The notes under the pieces were generated by a model that saw only the letters and a list, made by a program, of their open reading frames with translations, was not told the origin of the DNA and ran no database searches. Source: a virus. Taken from it: a stretch of DNA of 62,952 nt. The DNA is taken from IMG/VR virus record IMGVR_UViG_3300048586_000467, positions 1 to 62,952 of that record. One strand, given 5' to 3'. This document shows, in pieces, positions 7,336 to 15,499 of this stretch. The position numbers were made by a program, and so were the translations under genes. Position 1 is the first letter of the stretch. Each line of letters opens with the position of its first letter.

Positions 7336-7908
7336 ATGCCGGAACAAGAATGTGCGATTTGCGGGCAGTCGATCTACAACAGCATCACGTGTCCCAAATG
7401 CAAACGCGACGTCGACATGCGCGAGGCGTGGGCAATCGGACTACTGAACATCGACCGTCATTGGCGAAACCTACTTCGCATCGACGATCGAAACGGTATG
7501 AAATGCTTTACCGACTATGCAACGGCATCCAGGTTCGATTCGATCAGTGAAGGGTATGTCGAGGTCGCGGCTATGTTCGGAGAGACAGAAGCCGAATACA
7601 ATGCCCGCATGTCGGGAATTGGACCCTCGGAGTTGTGGATTTGGTGGTCGACAAAGGCGGGGCTAACCGCTGGCGAGATTGCAGTCTTACAAGTCAATCT
7701 CACCTACTATAACACAACGGGCAGATCTCCAAGTTCAGATGAAGGTGCCATGATTCTCTCGGTAAGCGAAAAGCGCATTGTCAAACCGGCGGCATATCGC
7801 CGGCGGCTCAGTGACGCGCGGAGAAAGTTTCGCGCATTTCTCGACACTCGTCCTGAGCCGCCCCGTCACATCTATCAGATGCTCGACTACCTCGATAGCC
7901 TAGACTAA
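7336..7908 (+). CDS. Hypothetical zinc-binding protein
   Basis: 190 residues from the ATG two bases after the previous stop. CAIC and CPKC near the N-terminus form a zinc ribbon. The middle contains LTAGEIAVLQVNLTYYNTTGRSPSS and a basic helical end. It is last in the plus-strand run before the convergent virion operon. No family recognised. Confidence 0.6.
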   Translation: MPEQECAICGQSIYNSITCPKCKRDVDMREAWAIGLLNIDRHWRNLLRIDDRNGMKCFTDYATASRFDSISEGYVEVAAMFGETEAEYNARMSGIGPSELWIWWSTKAGLTAGEIAVLQVNLTYYNTTGRSPSSDEGAMILSVSEKRIVKPAAYRRRLSDARRKFRAFLDTRPEPPRHIYQMLDYLDSLD

Positions 7909-7922
7909 ACACCTCTTCTTAG

Positions 7923-9563
7923 CTAGTTTGGCGAGGTTTGCCTCAATCTTGCCACCTCATACATAGCCGCCAGGCTACGATGCTGCTGTGCTGCGATCAA
8001 TAAGGCCTGCGCAGCCTGCTCCTGCTGCTCTGCAATAGCCTTATGATACATCTGCGCCTGACGTATCTCATCGCTCGTCAGCGGCACATACAGCGCATCT
8101 GGCACCGGACTCGGTGTGATGACCACCGGCGGTGTTTCCGGCGTGTTCGAGTCTTCGGCTGGCTGCGTTGCCCCCGGCAGCATCGATGTAAAGTCAATGA
8201 CGTCGTCGACTACATAGCCGGCGAGTCCATGACCGATCCACTGTATTGTGATATGGACGTGTGGGCCGGTGACGAAGCCAGTGTCGCCCATCTCGGCAAT
8301 CGTCGCGCCGATGGTCAGCTTGTGGCCCTTCTTCCACGTTGGTGCCTCTTCCAGGTGGGCATACCAGATCTTCACGGTATGACCATACCAGTCGATTTTC
8401 TGACAGAGCCAATGCCCGTACCCTTCTGGGTCGTAGCCGACGCTGTCGACCTCGCCGGTCTGCATCGCCAGCACGTAGGCTTTCTCGCCTGCTTTCAGCT
8501 TGATGCGCGGAATGAAGTCTTTCCCCTCATGCTTCTGTTTCTTGTTGGGGAACTTCTTATAGTCACGCGGCACATCGAAGTCGTCGCTGACTACCCAATC
8601 GACGGAGAGCGGGTTACCCAGCATGAGCGGCGGGTCGAGCTTCGGTCCGGGCACGTGTGGCTGCGTCACGCCAAACTGCTCGTCCCATGTGTCGTACACT
8701 CGGCCCATCCAACCGCGGGCCTGGCCGGCTTCGACCCACATCCAATCGATCTTGTTCTCATGCTTCTGCGTGGCAGGGTAGTAGATGATCGGCTGACCAT
8801 TCCCGCACAGAGTAAGCGCATTAACGGCACCGTTGGCCTTGCGACTGGCGCGCAGGTAAATGCCGGCAGTCGTCTTCAAAGCACCGAAATGGGCCTTACC
8901 CATCTCGCCTTCAACCGCCGTAATCTGAATGGGGAGGGGCGGTTCCGGTGGCTTCCACCATGACAGGTGATTGACGACCAGATCGGGCATTTGCCCGGGC
9001 GTGTAGATCTTGGTGATGAAGCTGCGACCGAGCGACCCCTTCCACGCCACGAGGCCCATGCCGCGCGCATACCAGTAGCGCTCAATCTCCTCGCCGGGCT
9101 TCCCGCCGTTGTCCCTATAGACGACAATCTCCAGCACGTCGTTGACGCTAATCCCGCCTGGTGCTTGCCAGGTGTCGTGATGCGCCACGATCTCGATGTG
9201 CGTGACGTCGGTGTAGGGCGCTTTTCTAGGCACCGGCGCGCCCGTGCTGCTGTAACGGAAGGTGACCTTCGGCGCGCGTTTGTACGTGCGATGCAGTGGC
9301 ATGAAAGTGGGGACCCAGGCGCTGCCGGTCGCGCGGTTGGGGTCATTCAGCTCATAGCACTGACCCGGCTCCGGCGACGTGTCGACTTCCCGGCACTCGA
9401 ATTGGCCGTCGCTGTACATCGCTTCCCACAGCGCGTTCTTCACGAGGTACCGGCGTCGACCGATATAGTGCGTCTGGACACGCTCGAAGCCATCGCCCCA
9501 GGTGTTCTTCAGCTCGTGCTGGTGACCCGGCTCACCATACAGATACTGACGTAAGTCGTACAT
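7923..9563 (-). CDS. M23 (LytM) metallopeptidase, endolysin or virion peptidoglycan hydrolase
   Basis: 546 residues. Residues ~325-450 hold the LytM zinc-site pattern: HEGKD (His345, Asp349) and GPHVHI (His435, His437), with WYAHL between. A beta-rich SH3-like stretch lies at ~215-295 (AGIYLRAS to GWMGRVYDTWD). The last ~60 residues after a proline-rich linker are helical and glutamine/alanine-rich. The predicted action is cleavage of peptide cross-links in peptidoglycan. It is downstream of two holin-like genes at the end of the late operon, which favours an endolysin. A tail-tip lysin is possible given the large N-terminal part. Confidence 0.8.
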   Translation of the reverse strand: MYDLRQYLYGEPGHQHELKNTWGDGFERVQTHYIGRRRYLVKNALWEAMYSDGQFECREVDTSPEPGQCYELNDPNRATGSAWVPTFMPLHRTYKRAPKVTFRYSSTGAPVPRKAPYTDVTHIEIVAHHDTWQAPGGISVNDVLEIVVYRDNGGKPGEEIERYWYARGMGLVAWKGSLGRSFITKIYTPGQMPDLVVNHLSWWKPPEPPLPIQITAVEGEMGKAHFGALKTTAGIYLRASRKANGAVNALTLCGNGQPIIYYPATQKHENKIDWMWVEAGQARGWMGRVYDTWDEQFGVTQPHVPGPKLDPPLMLGNPLSVDWVVSDDFDVPRDYKKFPNKKQKHEGKDFIPRIKLKAGEKAYVLAMQTGEVDSVGYDPEGYGHWLCQKIDWYGHTVKIWYAHLEEAPTWKKGHKLTIGATIAEMGDTGFVTGPHVHITIQWIGHGLAGYVVDDVIDFTSMLPGATQPAEDSNTPETPPVVITPSPVPDALYVPLTSDEIRQAQMYHKAIAEQQEQAAQALLIAAQQHRSLAAMYEVARLRQTSPN

Positions 9564-9579
9564 TTCACTCTCCTAAGAA

Positions 9580-9606
9580 AAAGCCCCCTGGAGTGCAGGG
9601 GGCTTT
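9580..9606 (-). terminator. Intrinsic terminator on the minus strand
   Basis: An 11-bp stem (AAAGCCCCCTG / CAGGGGGCTTT); read on the minus strand it ends in a run of T. It follows the holin-like gene at 9630 and precedes the endopeptidase gene, so it may tune the relative level of lysis proteins. Confidence 0.75.
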
Positions 9607-9629
9607 GCGTTCGATGACCAGGTGCTTCA

Positions 9630-10379
9630 CTAGTTCAGGCTGGGCGCCGGACTGCGTGGGACGGGATCCGGTGCGCTGCCGGTGGACCCGGAACTGTTGT
9701 TCCAGAGCACAAAAAGACGATTGGCGAAGCGTTCCAGGTAGGCGTCATGTTCAGGCGTACCGATGATCAGCGCTGCCGGCGTCTCGACAATCGCTGCAGG
9801 GGTTGAAGTGGTCGCCGTTCCCTGCGTCGAAATCGCATCAGACTCGGACATGAGCTTGGTCGAGTAGGCACGGAGCAAAATGACCAGATCGCGAAGGGCA
9901 TCAACACCCCAGTGGACCCCAACCTGGCCGAACGAGATCAGGATACCAGACATCAGAATGCCGATGGCTGGGGGAAGGAACGTGATACCCAGCATACGCA
10001 AGAGGTCAGCGCTCGGCCCGGCCATAAATGCGGAGCCTATACCTACGAGGACGCCCAGGGCCGTCAGGATGCCTACATAGTGGTTTTCCGACCACTTGTT
10101 ACGGTCTGCCACAGGCTTGATGTAGAGCCGCTTCGCTGCCTCAACGATCGCCGCCACCTGCGTGCTCAACGTGAGCAGCAGCGCTACGCCTGCCGGATCC
10201 GGCTCAATGCCTGGAAGGACATCTTCCTGCAGGAGAACACCGTACCCAAAAGGTGCAGCCTGGGCGGGAACTGCGGGGGCGAAGACGAGCAGAGCGAGGG
10301 CCAGCGCTGCGAGGAGCGGAACGAAGAGCCGGGCCGAATCACTGACCAAAAGGAAAACAGACGAGCGGAACGCGTTCAT
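9630..10379 (-). CDS. Holin-like multi-span membrane protein
   Basis: 249 residues. A signal-like hydrophobic N-terminus (about 17-42, ending in PAQAAP) is followed by three or so further hydrophobic helices (about 57-72, 100-120, 129-155) and a low-complexity Ser/Thr/Pro tail. It lies between a coiled-coil membrane protein and the M23 enzyme. The context supports a holin or lysis-accessory role; the length is above that of typical holins. Confidence 0.55.
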   Translation of the reverse strand: MNAFRSSVFLLVSDSARLFVPLLAALALALLVFAPAVPAQAAPFGYGVLLQEDVLPGIEPDPAGVALLLTLSTQVAAIVEAAKRLYIKPVADRNKWSENHYVGILTALGVLVGIGSAFMAGPSADLLRMLGITFLPPAIGILMSGILISFGQVGVHWGVDALRDLVILLRAYSTKLMSESDAISTQGTATTSTPAAIVETPAALIIGTPEHDAYLERFANRLFVLWNNSSGSTGSAPDPVPRSPAPSLN

Positions 10380-10388
10380 GCGATCACC

Positions 10389-10988
10389 TCACTGATAAAT
10401 GCGAAAGAGATACTGCATAAAGAAACTGGCTGCCGCGAACGCCGAAGCGATCGCGCCGATAAGGAGGGGTGTGAGCTTGATGACCAGCGCAATCGCTGCC
10501 GTTACGAAGTGGGTGAGTCGGGCTGAGACAATCTTGTGTGCCGCCTTGCCTATCCAGCGCACAAAATCGACTGCTGCTTTCTCAATGCCTTCGAGGTGTT
10601 CCAACCGATCATCGTGCAGGTCGATCTGACCGGTCAGAACCTGAATGCTGCTCTGGATGTCCTTGAACATCTCAAAGATACTGGGGTGGCCAGAGCGTTC
10701 GTCCGGGTCTCCATGCACCGTGCGATGCAGCTCGCGCAACTCCAACCGCGCGTCGTGGCCATCCCGTTCGGCCTGGTAGAGACGCTGCTCGATGTTACCG
10801 ACCACACGCCCGACGGCACTTTCCACCGCTGTACCGATGTCCGTCTTCAACTGCGTCTGCATACTCGCCCAGCGCTGTTCCTGCACCACGGCAGCCTGCG
10901 CAACCGCGCCATCGATCCGCTGCTGCATCGCGACGGTGTGCTGCTCGAGGCGCTGTTCCAGTTCTGTGCGGGTCACAAAGTCAGTCAT
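10389..10988 (-). CDS. Coiled-coil protein with C-terminal membrane anchor
   Basis: 199 residues. A long helical region with heptads (1-135) is followed by one or two C-terminal hydrophobic segments (about 150-195). Proteins of this shape near holins are often annotated as phage lysis or hemolysin XhlA-like; I cannot confirm the family. A promoter with a LexA-type box lies immediately upstream. Confidence 0.55.
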   Translation of the reverse strand: MTDFVTRTELEQRLEQHTVAMQQRIDGAVAQAAVVQEQRWASMQTQLKTDIGTAVESAVGRVVGNIEQRLYQAERDGHDARLELRELHRTVHGDPDERSGHPSIFEMFKDIQSSIQVLTGQIDLHDDRLEHLEGIEKAAVDFVRWIGKAAHKIVSARLTHFVTAAIALVIKLTPLLIGAIASAFAAASFFMQYLFRIYQ

Positions 10989-11017
10989 GAGACGGTCTCA
11001 AAAGAAGCGCTGGACAC

Positions 11018-11046
11018 AGTTTAGAATATGTGTTCTAAAGATGCAA
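11018..11046 (-). promoter_or_regulatory. Minus-strand promoter with LexA-type box in its spacer
   Basis: Read on the minus strand: TTGCAT, a 17-base spacer, TAAACT. It would drive the lysis genes from 10988 downward. The spacer carries the box at 11022-11037. Confidence 0.6.
11022..11037. promoter_or_regulatory. LexA-type box
   Basis: TAGAAT-ATGT-GTTCTA, inside a 20-bp palindrome TTTAGAA-N6-TTCTAAA. It overlaps the promoter for the lysis genes and lies upstream of the divergent membrane protein gene at 11288. Confidence 0.65.
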
Positions 11047-11208
11047 TAAGGCAATCTTAATCAACTTGTCTGTCTTAATGGACTTGTCAGCAAACATGCA
11101 AGGGCTCGTTGATAGAAAACGAAGAACGTAAAAAATTCAGCGTTTGGATAAGGAATATGTGTTACTTCCTGAAAAAGCTGTGTTCTTTAGGATAACGGTG
11201 CGAATCAA

Positions 11209-11248
11209 AACGCCTACCGTGTTCTTGGCAGGACCGAAGGTAGGCGTT
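11209..11248. repeat. Inverted repeat in the leader of the 11288 gene
   Basis: AACGCCTACC (11209-11218) pairs perfectly with GGTAGGCGTT (11239-11248) over a 20-base loop. It lies 40 bases before the start at 11288; it may be an operator or an RNA stem-loop. The rest of the 300-base gap 10989-11287 holds the LexA-type box and AT-rich sequence, with no convincing gene. Confidence 0.5.
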
Positions 11249-11287
11249 CTGAGACACCGATCTCGCATTAGAGAGGAGAAGGCGTCT

Positions 11288-11497
11288 ATGACAGTAAAAA
11301 CACCGAAGTCACAGTTGGTTGCGCGACTACAGATCGGGGCTGCTGCATTTCTGGTCGGCGGAATTGCGGCGGCGTTGATCTGGTTAGTGACCGACAGTCC
11401 CAAGATGGAAGCCGTCGCTTTTATCTTCGAGGCTACTGCGGCCTTGCTGGCAATTATCGTTGTCGCCCTGCAGCGACCCGCGAGGCAGGAACTATAA
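11288..11497 (+). CDS. Small membrane protein, paralogue of the 7151 product
   Basis: 69 residues from the ATG preceded by GAGGAGA. Two hydrophobic helices flank LIWLVTDSPKME, matching LLWLMTDEPSYE in the 7151 protein. It is the only plus-strand gene embedded in the minus-strand late region, so it is likely expressed at another time. Confidence 0.6.
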   Translation: MTVKTPKSQLVARLQIGAAAFLVGGIAAALIWLVTDSPKMEAVAFIFEATAALLAIIVVALQRPARQEL

Positions 11498-11505
11498 GTA
11501 ACAAC

Positions 11506-11548
11506 AAGGAGGGGACTGTAACTATCAACAGGTTGCAGTCCCCTCCTT
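11506..11548. terminator. Bidirectional terminator
   Basis: AAGGAGGGGACTG (11506-11518) pairs perfectly with CAGTCCCCTCCTT (11536-11548). It sits between the plus-strand small membrane gene and the end of the minus-strand tail operon. Confidence 0.7.
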
Positions 11549-11573
11549 CAAATATTAGTAACGATAATGGTTC

Positions 11574-12551
11574 TTATCGTGAACTGATGCGGATAGACTG
11601 AACAATGAGGGGCATCGTTAACGCCAGCGGTGTCAGGAACAGGCGCGTTTCGTGCAGCAGGCCGAAGACGCAGGCCAGTGCGAGGTAAGCACCAGCGACC
11701 AGCAAGAATGCGCCACCGTGCGAGAACCGCTTCGCGCCAAGAATAGCCAGGATGACAAATGGCATATACAACAGCACCAGTGGCAGCCAGATATGAACAT
11801 CCCGAAGATTTCGATACAGCACCATTGCTACTGTTATTGCGTCCGGTGCTGGGCCAAGAACAAAGCGCAGTCCACCGTAGATGGTGATGAAGGTCGCTGT
11901 GTAGAGCGCTCCCCATATCCAGTAGGATCGTTCACGCCAGCGATGTCGCTCGATCAATACCCACAGCAGAAACAGGAATACCCCTGTTTCACGATTAAGC
12001 ACAGCCAGGGCGATCACCAGCCACAAAGCCCACTGACGTCTCTCAGTAATAAGCAAAGCCCCGATGCAAAAGAGTGCTGCTTCTACCAGTGAATACGGAT
12101 TCAGAACCGGATAGCGCGACATCAGGGCCATAGGCAGTATCAGCAGCCCTACACCCAACAACGCGTGGTCATTGCGATGTCGTCTTCGCAGCCATGCGTC
12201 CGCTGCGAAGACCAGCAAGATTGAACCGGCAATCTGACCGATGATCGAGACAAGATATATCGTTACAGCGTTGGGGCCGCCCATCAGCGCTGTTCCGGCG
12301 AGAATGACGGAGGAGGTCAACACCCGATAGCGATACGGTGAGTCGGCATCTGGCCCCAGAAACGTTCGCCAGTTCTCGGCATTTACTAACGGGTAATTGG
12401 CAGCATAGAGGGCCGCGAATAAGGCAAACGCCAATAAAACCAGCGTTCGACCACTGATCCGCATCGATTGAACAGATGGAAGCGCAATGTTACTCATGTT
12501 TCCATCATATCCCCACAATTGCGTCGTCAGCACCTTAATAATTGGGGTCAT
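11574..12551 (-). CDS. Polytopic membrane protein, GT-C glycosyltransferase-like
   Basis: 325 residues with about nine hydrophobic helices and short basic loops (RRRHRND, ERHRWRERS). The start overlaps the stop of the glycan-binding tail gene upstream (ATGA), so the two are translationally coupled. The first loop holds NAENWRTFLGPDADSPYRYR, where GT-C enzymes carry acidic residues. Phages use membrane transferases to modify host surface glycans (serotype conversion), which would fit. The family assignment is by topology only. Confidence 0.5.
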   Translation of the reverse strand: MTPIIKVLTTQLWGYDGNMSNIALPSVQSMRISGRTLVLLAFALFAALYAANYPLVNAENWRTFLGPDADSPYRYRVLTSSVILAGTALMGGPNAVTIYLVSIIGQIAGSILLVFAADAWLRRRHRNDHALLGVGLLILPMALMSRYPVLNPYSLVEAALFCIGALLITERRQWALWLVIALAVLNRETGVFLFLLWVLIERHRWRERSYWIWGALYTATFITIYGGLRFVLGPAPDAITVAMVLYRNLRDVHIWLPLVLLYMPFVILAILGAKRFSHGGAFLLVAGAYLALACVFGLLHETRLFLTPLALTMPLIVQSIRISSR

Positions 12552-13978
12552 ACCATGCCAAAGCCGCCGAGCATGACAAGGCCATGCCGCGGCTGCGTTT
12601 CATCCGCAGGCGGTTCTGGCAGGTTATAGGTGCGCTGGACGATATCCCAATAGTTACTACCGACGTTGGTCAGCTCACTATAGTAGACGTAGAGTGCGTC
12701 ATCAACATGAAATGGCATCGCACAGGCGTCATTGTTGCTCAAGAGCGGGTTCGTTGGACACTTCACCCACGGTCCTTCGACGCGATCTGCTACGTACACC
12801 TCTGTGTTCCAGATGCTTGAGGGATACGATTCTACCAACATCCAGTAGTGACCATCACGGTAATGCACACCCGGCGAGGCAAGCACGCGCAGTTCCTGAA
12901 GGAGAGGCGTGATCGGCGCCGCTGCCAGTCCTGTTAGCGTCGATGCGCTTTTGACGCGAATCTCGTGCAATCCGCTCGTGGCCTGCGCATGGTGGAAAAT
13001 ATGCCAGCGGTCATCAGCAGGATCACGCCAGAGGAAGGCGTTGTTTGCATTACCGGAGGCGACTGTCTCCTGATAGGTAAACGTGATGCCATCGGTGCTG
13101 GTCGCACGATACATCACATAATCATCGGTCCCGGTACCATAGAAGGCGTGGAACGTGGTGCCATCGAACGTAACGGAGGGCCACCTGCCATTGAACAGGT
13201 AGCCATAGTCATCCCATGTAACAAGGTCGTTGGATCTCGCCAGGTGTACGGTAAAGGGTCCGCCGTTAGCGAGTGTGTAGTATGCCCAATATTTGTAGCC
13301 GCCGAGGTTGACCTCCAGAATATCACTGTACATATGGACTGGCTGAAAAGTGTGGTAAGTCTTTGGCGCTCCGCCGGTGAAAAGCACGGTCGGCTCGCTC
13401 AAGGCGTAATAGTCTGGCGTCTCCTCCACACTCGTCACGCGGTAGTTGTCAAAGGAACCACCGATGGCGTTCATGCCGAAGCCGTGACTGGTCGCTGTGA
13501 GATTGTGCGAGGCACTGCTATAGGAAATCGTTGTTCCTGCTACTGATGCGCTGATGGTTGTGCCGTTGGCGACGATGCGGAACACATAGGTTCGTCCAGC
13601 CGCCATTGACGGTGACGCCGACGCGCGCAGCGTGAATGTCCCGCCGTTGACTTCGTAAATCGCCAGACTGCCGCTGCTGAACTGGATACGCCACATATTA
13701 CTGTTGTTGGTGTAGCGCACCAGGAATTGCATGACGCGCCCGGTCGAGTCGGGGGTCATCTCCGCAGAGATGACAACGTCCGCCTGCCCGCTATCAATCG
13801 TGCAGTAATAGTCGCCCGGATCTGCGCCTGTCGGGACGAGCCGGTTGGATGAGAGTGTCCACTGCCCGTTGCGTTCTACCCAGCCGGAGCCGACCACATC
13901 TACATCAGGTGGATGAGCGTCCAGACTGGTGCCGTTTGCGCCCGTGAAGGTGTCATAGACGTACGTGGTGGCTGCCAT
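12548..13978 (-). CDS. Tail-associated glycan-binding/hydrolase protein (GH43-like propeller)
   Basis: 476 residues. The N-terminal ~185 residues look like a jelly-roll lectin domain (DTFTGANGTSL, GSGWVERNGQW, a late GFGMNAIGGSFDNYRV strand). The rest has repeated blades with WPSVTFDGTTFHAFYGTGTD, AFLWRDPADDRWHIFHHA and DGHYWMLVESYP, as in five-bladed GH43/GH32 hydrolases. The likely role is receptor binding or depolymerisation of surface polysaccharide at the tail tip. Whether the catalytic acids are intact was not established. Confidence 0.65.
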   Translation of the reverse strand: MAATTYVYDTFTGANGTSLDAHPPDVDVVGSGWVERNGQWTLSSNRLVPTGADPGDYYCTIDSGQADVVISAEMTPDSTGRVMQFLVRYTNNSNMWRIQFSSGSLAIYEVNGGTFTLRASASPSMAAGRTYVFRIVANGTTISASVAGTTISYSSASHNLTATSHGFGMNAIGGSFDNYRVTSVEETPDYYALSEPTVLFTGGAPKTYHTFQPVHMYSDILEVNLGGYKYWAYYTLANGGPFTVHLARSNDLVTWDDYGYLFNGRWPSVTFDGTTFHAFYGTGTDDYVMYRATSTDGITFTYQETVASGNANNAFLWRDPADDRWHIFHHAQATSGLHEIRVKSASTLTGLAAAPITPLLQELRVLASPGVHYRDGHYWMLVESYPSSIWNTEVYVADRVEGPWVKCPTNPLLSNNDACAMPFHVDDALYVYYSELTNVGSNYWDIVQRTYNLPEPPADETQPRHGLVMLGGFGMV

Positions 13979-13980
13979 TG

Positions 13981-14661
13981 TTAGCTCTTTGTGTAGTAGA
14001 CTTTGATACCGAGCAATTTGGCGTCCGCTGCCAGCGTGTCGCCGCCCGCATCGGCATCCCGGTAAACGCGAAACTGGACAAACTGGCCGCCCGCAGGCGT
14101 GCCGGCCAGCGTAAGCGCGCTGGTCGCGCTGGTGATATGCACATCGCCAGTTGCCAGCAGCGTATCGGTAACGGTCTGCGCTGTTCCCCAGGCCGCATCA
14201 ATGGCGTCGTCGTTGGCGTAGGCGCGGCCCTGCAAGCCCCACACGACATCGCCGGTGCTGCTGGCGGCAGTCCACATGAATTTCGCGGTGATCGTTCCGC
14301 CGTCCCAGTCGTCAGGCATCCACACGCTCCACTGCGCGTACTCGTCAGCGCTGGCGTCGAAGTCGAGCGAGTAGACATCTACGTCGTTGGTGCCGTATTC
14401 GTTCTTTGTGTTGGCTGCGCAGCCATTGGTGGTACTGGGCCAGCCGCCTGCCGCCGTCAGGAACAGCTCGGCGCTGGCATTTGCCAAGCCAAACGGCCCA
14501 ACGACCGTGCCGTCTTCGAGGATGAAGTAGGCACCGACGGTCCCGCCGACATCCTTCAGATAGATGAGGCCGTGGTCGACTGCTGCGTTGTCCGGATCGC
14601 TCGTCTGGATTTTGAGTTGGACACCGATGTCTTCGGTGATTTGATCGAGAAAGCCGCTCAT
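13981..14661 (-). CDS. Tail fibre or baseplate-associated protein
   Basis: 226 residues, mostly beta with many Gly/Asp/Ala turns (AGGWPSTTNG, DVDVYSLDFDASADEY, WMPDDWDGGTITAKFMW). It lies two bases before the glycan-binding gene in transcription order. The composition fits a trimeric fibre or appendage. No specific family recognised. Confidence 0.55.
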   Translation of the reverse strand: MSGFLDQITEDIGVQLKIQTSDPDNAAVDHGLIYLKDVGGTVGAYFILEDGTVVGPFGLANASAELFLTAAGGWPSTTNGCAANTKNEYGTNDVDVYSLDFDASADEYAQWSVWMPDDWDGGTITAKFMWTAASSTGDVVWGLQGRAYANDDAIDAAWGTAQTVTDTLLATGDVHITSATSALTLAGTPAGGQFVQFRVYRDADAGGDTLAADAKLLGIKVYYTKS

Positions 14662-14665
14662 CGGA

Positions 14666-15499
14666 TTATCCTCTACTCATTACGACCAGTCCGCTTCGGC
14701 TGATCACCACTTGTCCGCTACGACTGGTCACGATATTCGATGCCGTTGCCTCACCAGTGGCTACGCCCGGAGCGCCCCACATCTGGCAATACTCGAAGTC
14801 ACTGAATGCCAGTGTTGTCTTTCCATAGGCCAAACGAAATGCCATGAGTGGTTCGAAGGCGTCCACATCCAGGCCGGTAAGGTCGCTGATACTCCAGTCC
14901 AGTGCCAGAGAAGCCTCTGTTGATTGAACTGCACCGCCGTTGGCGTTGTGATCGATTCCGGCAATGCCCCAATTGATCTCACCGCTGCTACTCGGTAAGG
15001 CAGGTGTCAGATCGACTTCGTCCACGCCGGGAAACCAGGTGAACTGTTGGGTGACACGATTGAAGTAAAACCGAGGCAGCAATTTGACCTTGAGATCGCT
15101 GACGTGGATGACCAGGCCGTACTTGATGCGGATTGCTGAGACAAAATCGAAGTTCCCAAACCCTGGCTCGTGCGTATGTTTCCCGACGCTGTTAGCCGGG
15201 AAATTCTGATTACCGACAAAGCGAGGGATGCGCTCAGGGTCTGGTGTAACCCAGGCCGTGTCGCCGGAGCGATGATAGAGAACCGGATACTCAGGAATAA
15301 TCGGAACACCAAGATTGAGAGCCGTATCGCTTATCCCATGCTCGAAGTGCAAACGAACATGGTTTTCATCCACCTCGACCTCATAGACTCCATTCTCGTT
15401 GATGCCGCCCAGATTGCCTTTAAGAGGTTTCGGCTCTCGTGAGGACAACTGGCCAATCTCAAACGCCAGTTCGTCGTAAAGCGCGTCGAGGTCGCTCAT
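14666..15499 (-). CDS. Minor tail protein
   Basis: 277 residues. The C-terminus carries three short repeats of S-R-S/G-G-x-V-V-x-S-R. The centre is beta-rich. The start overlaps the end of the large tail-tip gene. By position it is part of the distal tail or fibre base; function otherwise unknown. Confidence 0.5.
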   Translation of the reverse strand: MSDLDALYDELAFEIGQLSSREPKPLKGNLGGINENGVYEVEVDENHVRLHFEHGISDTALNLGVPIIPEYPVLYHRSGDTAWVTPDPERIPRFVGNQNFPANSVGKHTHEPGFGNFDFVSAIRIKYGLVIHVSDLKVKLLPRFYFNRVTQQFTWFPGVDEVDLTPALPSSSGEINWGIAGIDHNANGGAVQSTEASLALDWSISDLTGLDVDAFEPLMAFRLAYGKTTLAFSDFEYCQMWGAPGVATGEATASNIVTSRSGQVVISRSGLVVMSRG

